7,826 nt of DNA from the NCBI GenBank assembly GCA_030598645.1, contig JAUVPN010000121.1:1-7826 (forward strand), written 5' to 3'. A program made the position numbers and the translations under genes. This document shows positions 1-6,170 of this stretch, one piece after another. This stretch comes from Hyphomicrobium sp. (GTDB taxonomy: Bacteria; Pseudomonadota; Alphaproteobacteria; Rhizobiales; Hyphomicrobiaceae). The stretch's first letter is position 1. Each line of letters opens with the position of its first letter. The notes under the pieces are model-generated. The model made no database searches, had not been told where the DNA came from, and was given only the letters and a program-made list of their open reading frames with translations.

Positions 1-933
1 CACCGGCTCCCGCAACTTGATGGGCAGATATTCCTAACCGATGGAGGATTGGAGACCACACTCATCTTCCACGAAGGGTGGGACCTTCCCGTTGCCGAGG
101 CGTTTGTGCTCCTCGACAGCGCACGCGGAATAGCCGCGTTGCGCGCCTATTTCGACCGTTATGTGCCGATGGCAGTGAAGCAGGGTGCAGGGTTCATTTT
201 GGAGAGTCCGACGTGGCGGGCCAATCCGGATTGGGCTGCAAGGATCGGTTATGACCGCAGCAAGCTCGACAAATTGAACCACGCCGCGATCGATCTCATG
301 AGGGAGATCCGCGACGCTTATGAGACTGAGCGCTCACCCATGGTCATCAGCGGCTGCGTAGGTCCGCGAGGCGACGGCTATGATCCGGGAAAAGTCATGA
401 GCCCTGATGAGGCCGAAACCTATCATGCCTGGCAGATCGGCGTATTTCGCGATGCCGGTGCTGACTTCGTCACGGCAACCACTATGACCAACGTCAACGA
501 AGCGTTGGGTGTGGCGCGCGCGGCGCGAACAGCGGAAATGCCATGCGTCATTTCGTTCACGCTCGAAACCGATGGCTGCCTGCCGACTGGCGAGAAACTT
601 TCTGAGGCTATCACGGTGGTTGATCGGGAAAGTGATAGAGCGCCAGCCTACTGCATGATCAATTGTGCGCACCCCACCCACTTTGACACAGTCTTAGAGA
701 GCGGAACGTCGTGGGTCGTACGCTTGCGCGGCCTACGCGCTAACTCGTCGAAGCGCAGCCATGCCGAACTCGACAATGCACCCGAACTAGACATTGGCAA
801 TCCGCAAGAGCTTGGCGAACAGTACCGGGATTTGCTGCGCCGCTTCCCGCAGATCAACGTTCTCGGCGGCTGCTGCGGAACGGACCACCGCCACGTTGAA
901 TGCATAAGCCTGGCCTGCAGGGATGCAGCCTAA
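1..933 (+). CDS. Homocysteine S-methyltransferase family protein (5' end outside window)
   Basis: The family transfers a methyl group from S-methylmethionine or a similar donor to homocysteine, giving methionine, in the cytoplasm. The reading frame is open from base 1 to the TAA at 931-933 (310 residues visible). The family's N-terminal signature LTDGGLETTLIFHEG is read across positions 34-78, so the TTG at 49 lies inside the conserved motif and cannot be the start. No in-frame start codon precedes it, so the true start is just before the window. The zinc-binding cysteines are visible: one in INCAHP (codon 664-666) and a pair in GGCCG (codons 871-876). Length fits the usual 300-330 residues. 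It converges on the minus-strand decarboxylase gene, with repeat copy A between them. Family assignment is firm; the methyl donor cannot be read from sequence, so no symbol is given. Confidence 0.9.
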   Translation, partial: HRLPQLDGQIFLTDGGLETTLIFHEGWDLPVAEAFVLLDSARGIAALRAYFDRYVPMAVKQGAGFILESPTWRANPDWAARIGYDRSKLDKLNHAAIDLMREIRDAYETERSPMVISGCVGPRGDGYDPGKVMSPDEAETYHAWQIGVFRDAGADFVTATTMTNVNEALGVARAARTAEMPCVISFTLETDGCLPTGEKLSEAITVVDRESDRAPAYCMINCAHPTHFDTVLESGTSWVVRLRGLRANSSKRSHAELDNAPELDIGNPQELGEQYRDLLRRFPQINVLGGCCGTDHRHVECISLACRDAA

Positions 934-1003
934 CTGGTCAATCAGATTGAAACGTTGCAGTCGCATTGGGCGTCGGCTCGCCGAGCGAACGGCGACTTTG
1001 TAA

Positions 1004-1120
1004 TGTCCGCTTTGGGTCAAAAGCAGACCATTGGAGCAGGCGTCACGAATGTCCGCTTTACCCCCGAAAGCGGAAATTCTCGGAGGTGGCCTGGATGTCC
1101 GCTAAGTGCCAATAGCGGAC
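1004..1120 (+). repeat. Intergenic hairpin repeat, copy A (three stem-loops)
   Basis: This 117-base unit holds three consecutive inverted repeats, each opening with TGTCCGCT. Stem 1 is 1005-1028 (GTCCGCTTT, loop GGGTCA, AAAGCAGAC; one mismatch). Stem 2 is 1052-1074 (TCCGCTTT, loop ACCCCCG, AAAGCGGA; perfect). Stem 3 is 1097-1120 (GTCCGCTA and TAGCGGAC; perfect). The same order, spacing and total length recur at 4609-4725. It lies between the convergent methyltransferase and decarboxylase genes, where it could fold in both transcripts and act as a two-way terminator or 3' end stabiliser (inference). No T-run follows the stems, so it is not a classical intrinsic terminator. Confidence 0.85.
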
Positions 1121-1168
1121 GCCGCGATGTCGAGAAAGGCCGCAAACTAAATCCAAAAAACAAGCGTG

Positions 1169-2704
1169 CTAGATCTGCGCCGAAACCGGCAATTCAATTG
1201 CCAGATGCCGAGCTCTGATTTTTCTCCATGCTCGCGCGATGATGCGTCCCGATTCCTCGATACTCTCCATACCTGTGCCACTTGAGATGACTGAGATTCG
1301 AACGATGGTTCGGCCTTTCCATTTTGCGGGTCTCAAGAAAGGCCCCTCGCACCTTTCAATCTCATCGAGAAACTCGTTCGTCATGACCTCCTGCATTTTG
1401 CCCGGCAAATCCGAGCCCAACGAAAGCGAGATCTGGTTGAGGCAAACGTCATTCATGATCGAGATCCCAGGCTCACTTCTCAGAATGCTTGAAAGATGAG
1501 CGGCGCATGCGCAGTGGCGTGAAACAATCTCCCGAATTCCCTGACGCCCCAATGCCTGAATAACTGACCAGACAGCGAACCCGCGAGCCCGCCTTGAAAG
1601 CTCCGGGACGAATTCGGTTGGGTTTCTTCCATCCCCCGCGCTCTTGTTCAGGTAGCTGGCCGTGTTGTCCATGGCCCGCTTGTGTGCACAAGAATTCTTC
1701 ACAATCGCAAATCCTGAGTCATATGGGATCTGCAGCCACTTGTGGCCATCGACCGCCCAGGAGTCGGCGCGTTCTACGCCCTCGCATAGATGCTTGAGGC
1801 GAGGAACACAATTCGCCCACAGACCAAAAGCACCATCAACATGCAGCCACCCACCATACTCGCTAGCGAGTTCTGCGATATCGACAAAGCGATCAAGAGC
1901 TCCCGAATTGATATGGCCCGCCTGACAAATGATGATCTTGGGGCCCTCGTGTTCAGCCAGCTTGTGGGCTAGATCGTCAATTCGCATCCGACCTTGATCA
2001 TCACACGCAATCCCCACGTGGTTCTTGCGACCAAAGCCCAGGTAGCGCAACGCTGCCCAGACTGATGAATGCGCCTCGTCACTGATGAGCACGTTGATCG
2101 TCGGAGCACCGTTGAGCCCTTCAACCTCAAGATCCCAACCGGCACTCGCCAGTACTTCACTACGAGCGGCGGCCAAGCAAATGAAGCTTGCCATGGTCGC
2201 ACCGGTGGTGAACCCGACCGAACTTTGTTCTGGCAGTCTTAATAGATCGAGAAGCCACGCCCCGGCCACTTCTTCAGCTATGGCCGCCGCAGGCGAGGTC
2301 TGATAGATGGCAGCATTCTGGCCCCACGACGAGGTTAGCCAATCGGCAGCCACTCCGACGGCATGTGATGCGCCCATCACCCAGCCATAGAAATCAGGCC
2401 GAACGTTCCCGATCAAGCCAGGCTCGGCAGCATTGATGAGATCATCAATAACTTCCGTTGGCTCTCGCCCCTCTTCGGGGATTCCAATATCAAATAGCGC
2501 ACGCAGCTCCCCCGCACTCGCCCGAGCGTGTGCTGAGTCCAGCCCACCGAAACGACGATAAGACACGCCGCGTCGCGCCGCATATTCCAGTGCTTTCACA
2601 TTGTCATCGTGCATGTTTGGGCACCTGCCGTGTTTCGCGGTCTGACTAAAGGTCCGCAGTCCCGTGTTGCCGCCAGGTTGAGAAAAGTGGTTTTGGCCGC
2701 CCAT
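1169..2704 (-). CDS. PLP-dependent group II amino acid decarboxylase
   Basis: A cytoplasmic enzyme predicted to remove the alpha-carboxyl group of an amino acid to give an amine and CO2. Numbering from the chosen start, the group II decarboxylase landmarks are: TTGATMA at 166-172 (phosphate-binding region), DEAH at 209-212 with the His that stacks on PLP, HVDGAFG at 288-294 with Asp290 for the pyridine nitrogen, and DGHKW at 319-323 with Lys322 as the Schiff-base lysine. Length is 511 residues, slightly more than the usual 470-490. ATG 2704 is preferred because AAAGGAG (2713-2719) sits 8 bases upstream. GTG 2722 would give a GTGA overlap with the upstream gene. ATG 2614 would remove 30 residues that do not look like the family and leave the typical start MHDDNVKALEYAARRG. 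It is the second gene of the cysK-glutaredoxin operon. Substrate is unknown: glutamate, aromatic, diaminobutyrate and cysteine-sulfinate enzymes share these motifs. Confidence 0.88.
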   Translation of the reverse strand: MGGQNHFSQPGGNTGLRTFSQTAKHGRCPNMHDDNVKALEYAARRGVSYRRFGGLDSAHARASAGELRALFDIGIPEEGREPTEVIDDLINAAEPGLIGNVRPDFYGWVMGASHAVGVAADWLTSSWGQNAAIYQTSPAAAIAEEVAGAWLLDLLRLPEQSSVGFTTGATMASFICLAAARSEVLASAGWDLEVEGLNGAPTINVLISDEAHSSVWAALRYLGFGRKNHVGIACDDQGRMRIDDLAHKLAEHEGPKIIICQAGHINSGALDRFVDIAELASEYGGWLHVDGAFGLWANCVPRLKHLCEGVERADSWAVDGHKWLQIPYDSGFAIVKNSCAHKRAMDNTASYLNKSAGDGRNPTEFVPELSRRARGFAVWSVIQALGRQGIREIVSRHCACAAHLSSILRSEPGISIMNDVCLNQISLSLGSDLPGKMQEVMTNEFLDEIERCEGPFLRPAKWKGRTIVRISVISSGTGMESIEESGRIIARAWRKIRARHLAIELPVSAQI

Positions 2705-2712
2705 GTCACCCA

Positions 2713-2719
2713 CTCCTTT
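2713..2719 (-). promoter_or_regulatory. Shine-Dalgarno of the decarboxylase gene, overlapping the upstream stop codon
   Basis: AAAGGAG on the minus strand begins on the last base of the upstream TGA stop (2719-2721) and lies 8 bases before ATG 2704. A ribosome ending translation of the cysteine synthase-glutaredoxin gene therefore covers this site, which suggests translational coupling. It is the main reason for choosing ATG 2704 over GTG 2722 and ATG 2614. Confidence 0.65.
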
Positions 2720-4212
2720 CACCGTGGATGCAACCAGGACGGCAGAAACGAATAGGCGTCAAAATTCCTGGTTCCGTTGAAATGGATGGAATTTTTCCTT
2801 AGCAATTCCTGAAGCCGTCCGTCGTTGTAAGCGTCGAAGGTCTCGCTGCATCCTCCCACATATTCCCCGCCTACAAAGATCTGCGGAATTGTCGGTGAGC
2901 CGGTCTTTTCTTTCAGGGCTACTCGAATGTCCCCGCCCAGATTATTTTTTTGCAACGGCACAGAATCGAGATCGATCGAGTGGAAAGGAACACCGATTTC
3001 ACCGAACATCTTTCGAACGGACCAGCAGAATTCGCACCATTCGAGCCCAAACATCACAACTGGTTTCTCTTGGCCTGACACCGCCTTCTCGACGAACTCC
3101 CGGGCTGCAGGCTTGCCGTCTGACATGACATTCTGGGCCTGCGCAGGCTTGGCTGGCTGGGTTGCAATATCAAACCTATATCTTGGTGTTGAAGCGGAAA
3201 TTTCGGTCTCTTCATCAGACATTTCTGCCGACACACCCTCGAACAGAGGCGTACTGAGATAGCGCTCGCCGGTATCTGGGATCATGCACAGGATGTTGGA
3301 GCCTGGAGGCGCCTCCCTGCTCATCTTCAAGGCGGCTGCGAAAGTTGCTCCGCCGGAAATCCCGCAGAAGATTCCCTCTTTCCTCGCTAGCGCCCGGCTC
3401 ATCTCGACCGCAGCCGCACCATTCACCGGAACGAATTGATCGATGAGCTTGGCCTGCAGAACATCATTGGCAAGTTTCGGGATGAAATCAGGCGACCAGC
3501 CCTGCATGAGATGGGGCCCGAAGTAGGGGTGACTTTGCGCAGGCGAGCCGTCGTGCGCATACTGCTGAGCGATGCCGCTCGATAAAAGCTGCGAGTTATC
3601 AGGCTCGCACGCGACGATCTTCGTAATCGGGCTCCTGCTCTTCAAGACGCGCGCCACGCCCTTCAAAGTGCCTCCTGTTCCGTAGCCCGACACCCAATAG
3701 TCAAGACCTTGGGTTTCAAAAACAGCCAAGATTTCTTCGGCCGTCGTACGAGAGTGCACGTCGGGGTTTGCTTCATTCTCGAACTGATGGCAAAGGAACC
3801 AACCGTGCTTTTCCGCAAGTTCTCTGGCCTTCGCAATCATGCCGGTCCCTTTTTCAGAGGCCGGGGTAAGGATCACCTTAGCCCCGAGGAACCGCATCAG
3901 CTTGCGTCTCTCGATGCTGAAGTTTTCAGCCATGGTGATGACAAGCGGATATCCTTTTTGTGCGCAGACCATCGCCAGACCGATGCCGGTATTACCGCTG
4001 GTTGCCTCGATAACCGTCTGCCCCGGCTTAAGCGAACCGTCACGTTCCGCCGCCTCAATGACGCCCAGTGCGAGCCTGTCCTTGACCGAACCCAACGGAT
4101 TGAACGCTTCGAGCTTTGCGTAAAGGTTTACGCCCTTGGGACACAGATTGTTGATTCTGACCACTGGCGTGTTGCCAACCGTCTCAAGAATGCTCGAATA
4201 GGGCTTTTCCAT
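2719..4212 (-). CDS. cysK: Cysteine synthase fused to a C-terminal glutaredoxin domain
   Basis: A 497-residue two-domain cytoplasmic protein. Residues 1-325 are an O-acetylserine sulfhydrylase (O-acetylserine plus sulfide to cysteine): Lys44 in NPLGSVKDR is the PLP lysine, TSGNTG (71-76) binds substrate, GYGTGG (176-181) holds the PLP phosphate, and GISGGA is at 284-289. Residues 326-370 are a polar, Pro/Ala-containing linker. Residues 371-475 are a glutaredoxin: a dithiol active site WCEFC (Cys393, Cys396), TIPQIF (441-446) with the cis-proline, and GGC (453-455), part of the glutathione-binding surface. A stand-alone CysK is about 310-330 residues, so this is a true in-frame fusion, with no frameshift visible. 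The start at 4212 has AGGAGGAT six bases upstream. The frame is open to 4365, but that extension is unlike the family and lies in the structured leader. It is first in an operon with the decarboxylase. The natural nucleophile may be a thiol other than sulfide. Confidence 0.93.
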   Translation of the reverse strand: MEKPYSSILETVGNTPVVRINNLCPKGVNLYAKLEAFNPLGSVKDRLALGVIEAAERDGSLKPGQTVIEATSGNTGIGLAMVCAQKGYPLVITMAENFSIERRKLMRFLGAKVILTPASEKGTGMIAKARELAEKHGWFLCHQFENEANPDVHSRTTAEEILAVFETQGLDYWVSGYGTGGTLKGVARVLKSRSPITKIVACEPDNSQLLSSGIAQQYAHDGSPAQSHPYFGPHLMQGWSPDFIPKLANDVLQAKLIDQFVPVNGAAAVEMSRALARKEGIFCGISGGATFAAALKMSREAPPGSNILCMIPDTGERYLSTPLFEGVSAEMSDEETEISASTPRYRFDIATQPAKPAQAQNVMSDGKPAAREFVEKAVSGQEKPVVMFGLEWCEFCWSVRKMFGEIGVPFHSIDLDSVPLQKNNLGGDIRVALKEKTGSPTIPQIFVGGEYVGGCSETFDAYNDGRLQELLRKNSIHFNGTRNFDAYSFLPSWLHPR

Positions 4213-4330
4213 TTTTATCCTCCTGCGCATCTCAACAGAGCTTGTTAGAGATGCATTTCCTTTGGCAATCTGCCCGAAGCAATCGTCACTCCTGCTAGTT
4301 GAGAACTGGTGCCGGCTTACGCCGGAAGCC
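4213..4330 (-). promoter_or_regulatory. Structured 5' leader of the cysK-glutaredoxin operon
   Basis: On the minus strand the transcript upstream of ATG 4212 can form several hairpins. Nearest the gene, GCATCTC (4248-4254) pairs with GAGATGC (4227-4233), and inside it AACA pairs with TGTT around the loop AGCTC: 11 pairs with one bulged base. This ends two bases before the Shine-Dalgarno AGGAGGAT (4217-4224). Next, GGCA and TGCC pair around a 3-base loop (4264-4274). Further up, CCGGC-GTAA-GCCGG (4312-4325) is a GNRA-type tetraloop hairpin. It competes with GGCTT/AAGCC (4314-4330), so the two folds exclude each other. The structures are read directly; a regulatory role is inference. I do not recognise a known riboswitch class. 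No convincing -35/-10 promoter was found. Confidence 0.4.
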
Positions 4331-4386
4331 AACTGCTGGTCACTCAGCGAACAGATGCTAGGCAATAGGCGCGTTTTGGCTAAGAT

Positions 4387-4404
4387 CGGTTTGTCTCAAA
4401 ACCG
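4387..4404. repeat. 18-base inverted repeat at the end of the small ORF
   Basis: CGGTTT (4387-4392) and AAACCG (4399-4404) form a perfect six-base dyad around GTCTCA. It overlaps the stop codon (4396-4398) of the 64-residue ORF and lies about 175 bases upstream of the cysK-glutaredoxin start. It could be a protein-binding operator for that operon or part of the 3' end of the small ORF. No T-run makes it a terminator. Confidence 0.35.
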
Positions 4405-4590
4405 GTTCATTTGTGCCAAAATCAAAAAGATGTCCGTTTGGGTTGCGGCTTGTTTCGCAGCGCTGGCGCTGATGTTCAGTGCCCGGTAGTCGGTGATCGC
4501 GGCGACCAGAAGAACGAGCAAGCCCGCCGTTTCAATCCACCCCGTGAGTTCGACACCGTACGAGTAATAGATCGCCCCTGCGCCGGTCAT
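4396..4590 (-). CDS. Possible small membrane protein, 64 residues
   Basis: Not a recognised family. The ORF begins at ATG 4590, with GAGG eight bases upstream, and ends at TGA 4396-4398. Codons are strongly G/C-ending, as in the real genes here. The peptide has one hydrophobic stretch at about residues 18-32 (WIETAGLLVLLVAAI), followed by a charged DYRA and a polar, Ala/Gln-rich C-terminus, consistent with a single membrane span. The frame stays open upstream into repeat copy B (to 4650), but those codons are repeat-derived (LSAFDPKRTF type), so the internal ATG is preferred. It lies 183 bases upstream of the cysK-glutaredoxin start on the same strand. It may be a real small gene or the remnant of a longer one cut by the repeat. 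Confidence 0.4.
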   Translation of the reverse strand: MTGAGAIYYSYGVELTGWIETAGLLVLLVAAITDYRALNISASAAKQAATQTDIFLILAQMNRF

Positions 4591-4946
4591 CGCCGTGACC
4601 TCAGAAAATGTCCGCTTTGGGTCAAAAGCAGACAGTGGAACTCGGATCACGGATGTCCGCTTTACCCCCGAAAGCAGACATTAGGCAGTGCGTTGCCGAT
4701 GTCCGCTAAGTGCCAAAAGCGGACACTCTGCGAAATCAGGACCAACGTTTCAAAGCTGTCGTTCTGTCAGCATAGCCTCGCACCTTCGTTACATCCTCCC
4801 CTCTGCTAGCTCCGAGTCCTCACGCCCACGCGCGACACGTACGGCGCGAGAATCCGATGATGCCGGTCGTGCCTGTTCCCCTCGGAATAGCTGGGCGTCT
4901 GTGTCCGCCTTACGGTCTTCTGAGAGACAAACTTAGAGGAACGACG
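4591..4946. other. Intergenic stretch holding repeat copy B
   Basis: Apart from repeat copy B (4609-4725), I see no gene, RNA or clear promoter here. The 220 bases from 4726 to the DUF805 start are open in one plus frame but give an Arg/Ser-rich translation with no family resemblance. The stretch presumably carries the promoter for the DUF805 gene and, on the other strand, signals for the small ORF. Confidence 0.5.
4609..4725 (+). repeat. Intergenic hairpin repeat, copy B (three stem-loops)
   Basis: This has the same 117-base layout as copy A. Stem 1 is 4610-4633 (GTCCGCTTT, loop GGGTCA, AAAGCAGAC; one mismatch). Stem 2 is 4655-4679 (GTCCGCTTT, loop ACCCCCG, AAAGCAGAC; one mismatch). Stem 3 is 4700-4725 (TGTCCGCT and AGCGGACA; perfect). 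The spacers between stems differ from copy A while the stems and the loops of stems 1 and 2 are kept, which points to selection or recent spread acting on the hairpins. Unlike A, this copy lies between divergently oriented genes. Confidence 0.85.
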
Positions 4947-5375
4947 ATGGCGTCAAAAAGAAGTAGTCAAATAATAGATCTTCTCTTCTCGTTCGAGGGA
5001 CGCATAGGCAGAGGCAAGTACTGGCTTGGCGTTTTGCTGGCAGTCCTTCTGCTTGTTATCGCCATGGTTCCACTGATCGTTATCGTTCCATGGGATCAGG
5101 TGATGGTCGCGGGCGCCGAGGGCCAGCCGACGCTTGATTACATGCACTCGGCAATGCTGCCATTTTGGATTGGCTATCTGTTTTTAATGGTCATCGGGTA
5201 TTGGATGTCGATCGCCATTAGCATCAAGCGCTTCCATGATCGTGGCAAGTCTGGCTGGTGGTACCTCATTCTGCTCATTCCATACATCGGCCCAATCTGG
5301 GGATTGATCGAACTCGGTTTCTTGCGGGGCGATCTGGGCGCCAACGCGTATGGCCCACCAGCGGTATCTGCCTGA
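4947..5375 (+). CDS. DUF805 family inner-membrane protein
   Basis: A 142-residue membrane protein of the DUF805 family, whose biochemical function is not established. The family marks are clear: an N-terminal SFEGRIGRGKYW (15-26), and RFHDRGKSGWW (95-105) followed by IPYIGPIWGLIELGFLRG and a C-terminal NAYGPPA. Three hydrophobic spans are visible at about 26-49, 72-93 and 104-126, with a polar loop at 50-70. ATG 4947 is chosen because AGAGGA (4935-4940) lies six bases upstream. The frame continues to 4857, but those residues are unlike the family. It is the first of three plus-strand genes; the next begins 93 bases downstream. Confidence 0.87.
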   Translation: MASKRSSQIIDLLFSFEGRIGRGKYWLGVLLAVLLLVIAMVPLIVIVPWDQVMVAGAEGQPTLDYMHSAMLPFWIGYLFLMVIGYWMSIAISIKRFHDRGKSGWWYLILLIPYIGPIWGLIELGFLRGDLGANAYGPPAVSA

Positions 5376-5468
5376 GTAACAGGTGCTGACGCGCGCCTTT
5401 GGCAGAGCGAGCAGACTTCGGAACGAACAAACCGCTTTGGCGATTGAAACTAAGGAGAATGTAGGAAC

Positions 5469-6050
5469 ATGCAGATAATGCGATTGATCACCTGGGCAGT
5501 CGTGGCACTGGCCCTCGCCGCACCGGTCAGTGCGGAGGGCCTTCCCAACGAACCAGGTCCCGCACGGACTGTGAAAATGTTCGACACATTTTGCCTGAAT
5601 CTCCTGCCCGATATATCAAGAATTGTGGAAATTGCCGCGGCTGGAAGCTTCACCGAGCTCAAGGGCAACAAGCTGAAAAAATACCAACCTCAAGTCCGGG
5701 CAGAAGAATTGCGCGCTTGGAGCTATGAGGATTTCGGCTCTGAATTTGTGTTAGCGACCGTCCGCTCCAAGCCCGACGCTCTCATCAAAAAGGAAGTTCC
5801 CCAGTTCGCCGACTCGAAGATCTTTGCCTGCTCACTCCTCATTCCGGCTAAGGAGGACAAGGCGAAGGTCCTCAAAAAAATGGGTGGATTGGTGGAGCGT
5901 GACCCTGACGAAGTCTGGAATGAAGGTCCGTTTCGAGTGCACTCATGGGCCGGACAGACGGACTCGCTGCTCATACTTGTTTACTTCTATGCTCCGATCA
6001 AGAAGGGGCAGCACGGGGTTCTAAGCGCAACGACCTTCGTCAAAAACTAG
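5469..6050 (+). CDS. Secreted or periplasmic protein of unknown function
   Basis: I do not recognise the family. The 193-residue product has a good Sec signal peptide: MQIMR, a hydrophobic core at 6-18, and a likely cleavage after PVSA (Ala22). The mature part of about 171 residues has only two visible cysteines, Cys42 in FDTFCLNLLPD and Cys121 in KIFACSLL, which could form a disulfide in the periplasm. It is mixed alpha/beta in character, with Lys-rich segments (KGNKLKK, KEDKAKVLKK) and no further membrane span. AAGGAG (5452-5457) is 11 bases before ATG 5469. ATG 5478 is an alternative start, and both give a valid signal peptide. It sits between the DUF805 gene and the TPR gene on the same strand. 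Confidence 0.75.
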   Translation: MQIMRLITWAVVALALAAPVSAEGLPNEPGPARTVKMFDTFCLNLLPDISRIVEIAAAGSFTELKGNKLKKYQPQVRAEELRAWSYEDFGSEFVLATVRSKPDALIKKEVPQFADSKIFACSLLIPAKEDKAKVLKKMGGLVERDPDEVWNEGPFRVHSWAGQTDSLLILVYFYAPIKKGQHGVLSATTFVKN

Positions 6051-6077
6051 GACACTGGTCGCCGCTAATGATCCTCC

Positions 6078-6106
6078 CGACGAGGAACATTGACTGCCCC
6101 TCGTCG
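6078..6106 (+). repeat. Inverted repeat between the secreted-protein and TPR genes
   Basis: CGACGAGG (6078-6085) and CCTCGTCG (6099-6106) form a perfect eight-base, G/C-rich stem with a 13-base loop, 27 bases after the stop of the secreted-protein gene. No T-run follows, so it is at best a Rho-type or processing hairpin at the 3' end of that transcript. It may separate its expression from the TPR gene, which starts at 6171. Confidence 0.4.
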
Positions 6107-6170
6107 CGTCAGGGTGCCCCTCTATCCCTCGCACCCATAGAAACTCAACGCAGAGCCTGAGAACGCACCG

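Noticed and set aside
1169..4212. Rhizobitoxine biosynthesis as an explanation for the PLP genes
   Set aside because: RtxA combines an aminotransferase with an O-acetylhomoserine sulfhydrylase-like domain; neither architecture is present here.
2719..4365. The longest frame of the cysteine synthase gene, starting at 4365
   Set aside because: The extra 51 residues are unlike the family and come from the hairpin leader. ATG 4212 has an excellent Shine-Dalgarno and the usual start of the family.
4405..4425. A minus-strand TTGGCAC resembling the -24 half of a sigma-54 promoter upstream of the sulfur operon
   Set aside because: The required GC ten bases after the GG is missing (AACC instead of TTGC), and no NifA site (TGT-N10-ACA) was found nearby.
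4431..4443. TGTCCGTTTGGGT, similar to the first bases of the hairpin repeat
   Set aside because: The match stops after 13 bases, the second arm is missing and the stretch lies within the small ORF; probably chance.
4411..4809. A 132-codon plus-strand ORF
   Set aside because: It runs through repeat copy B and opposite the small minus-strand ORF; it has no ribosome binding site and no domain-like sequence.
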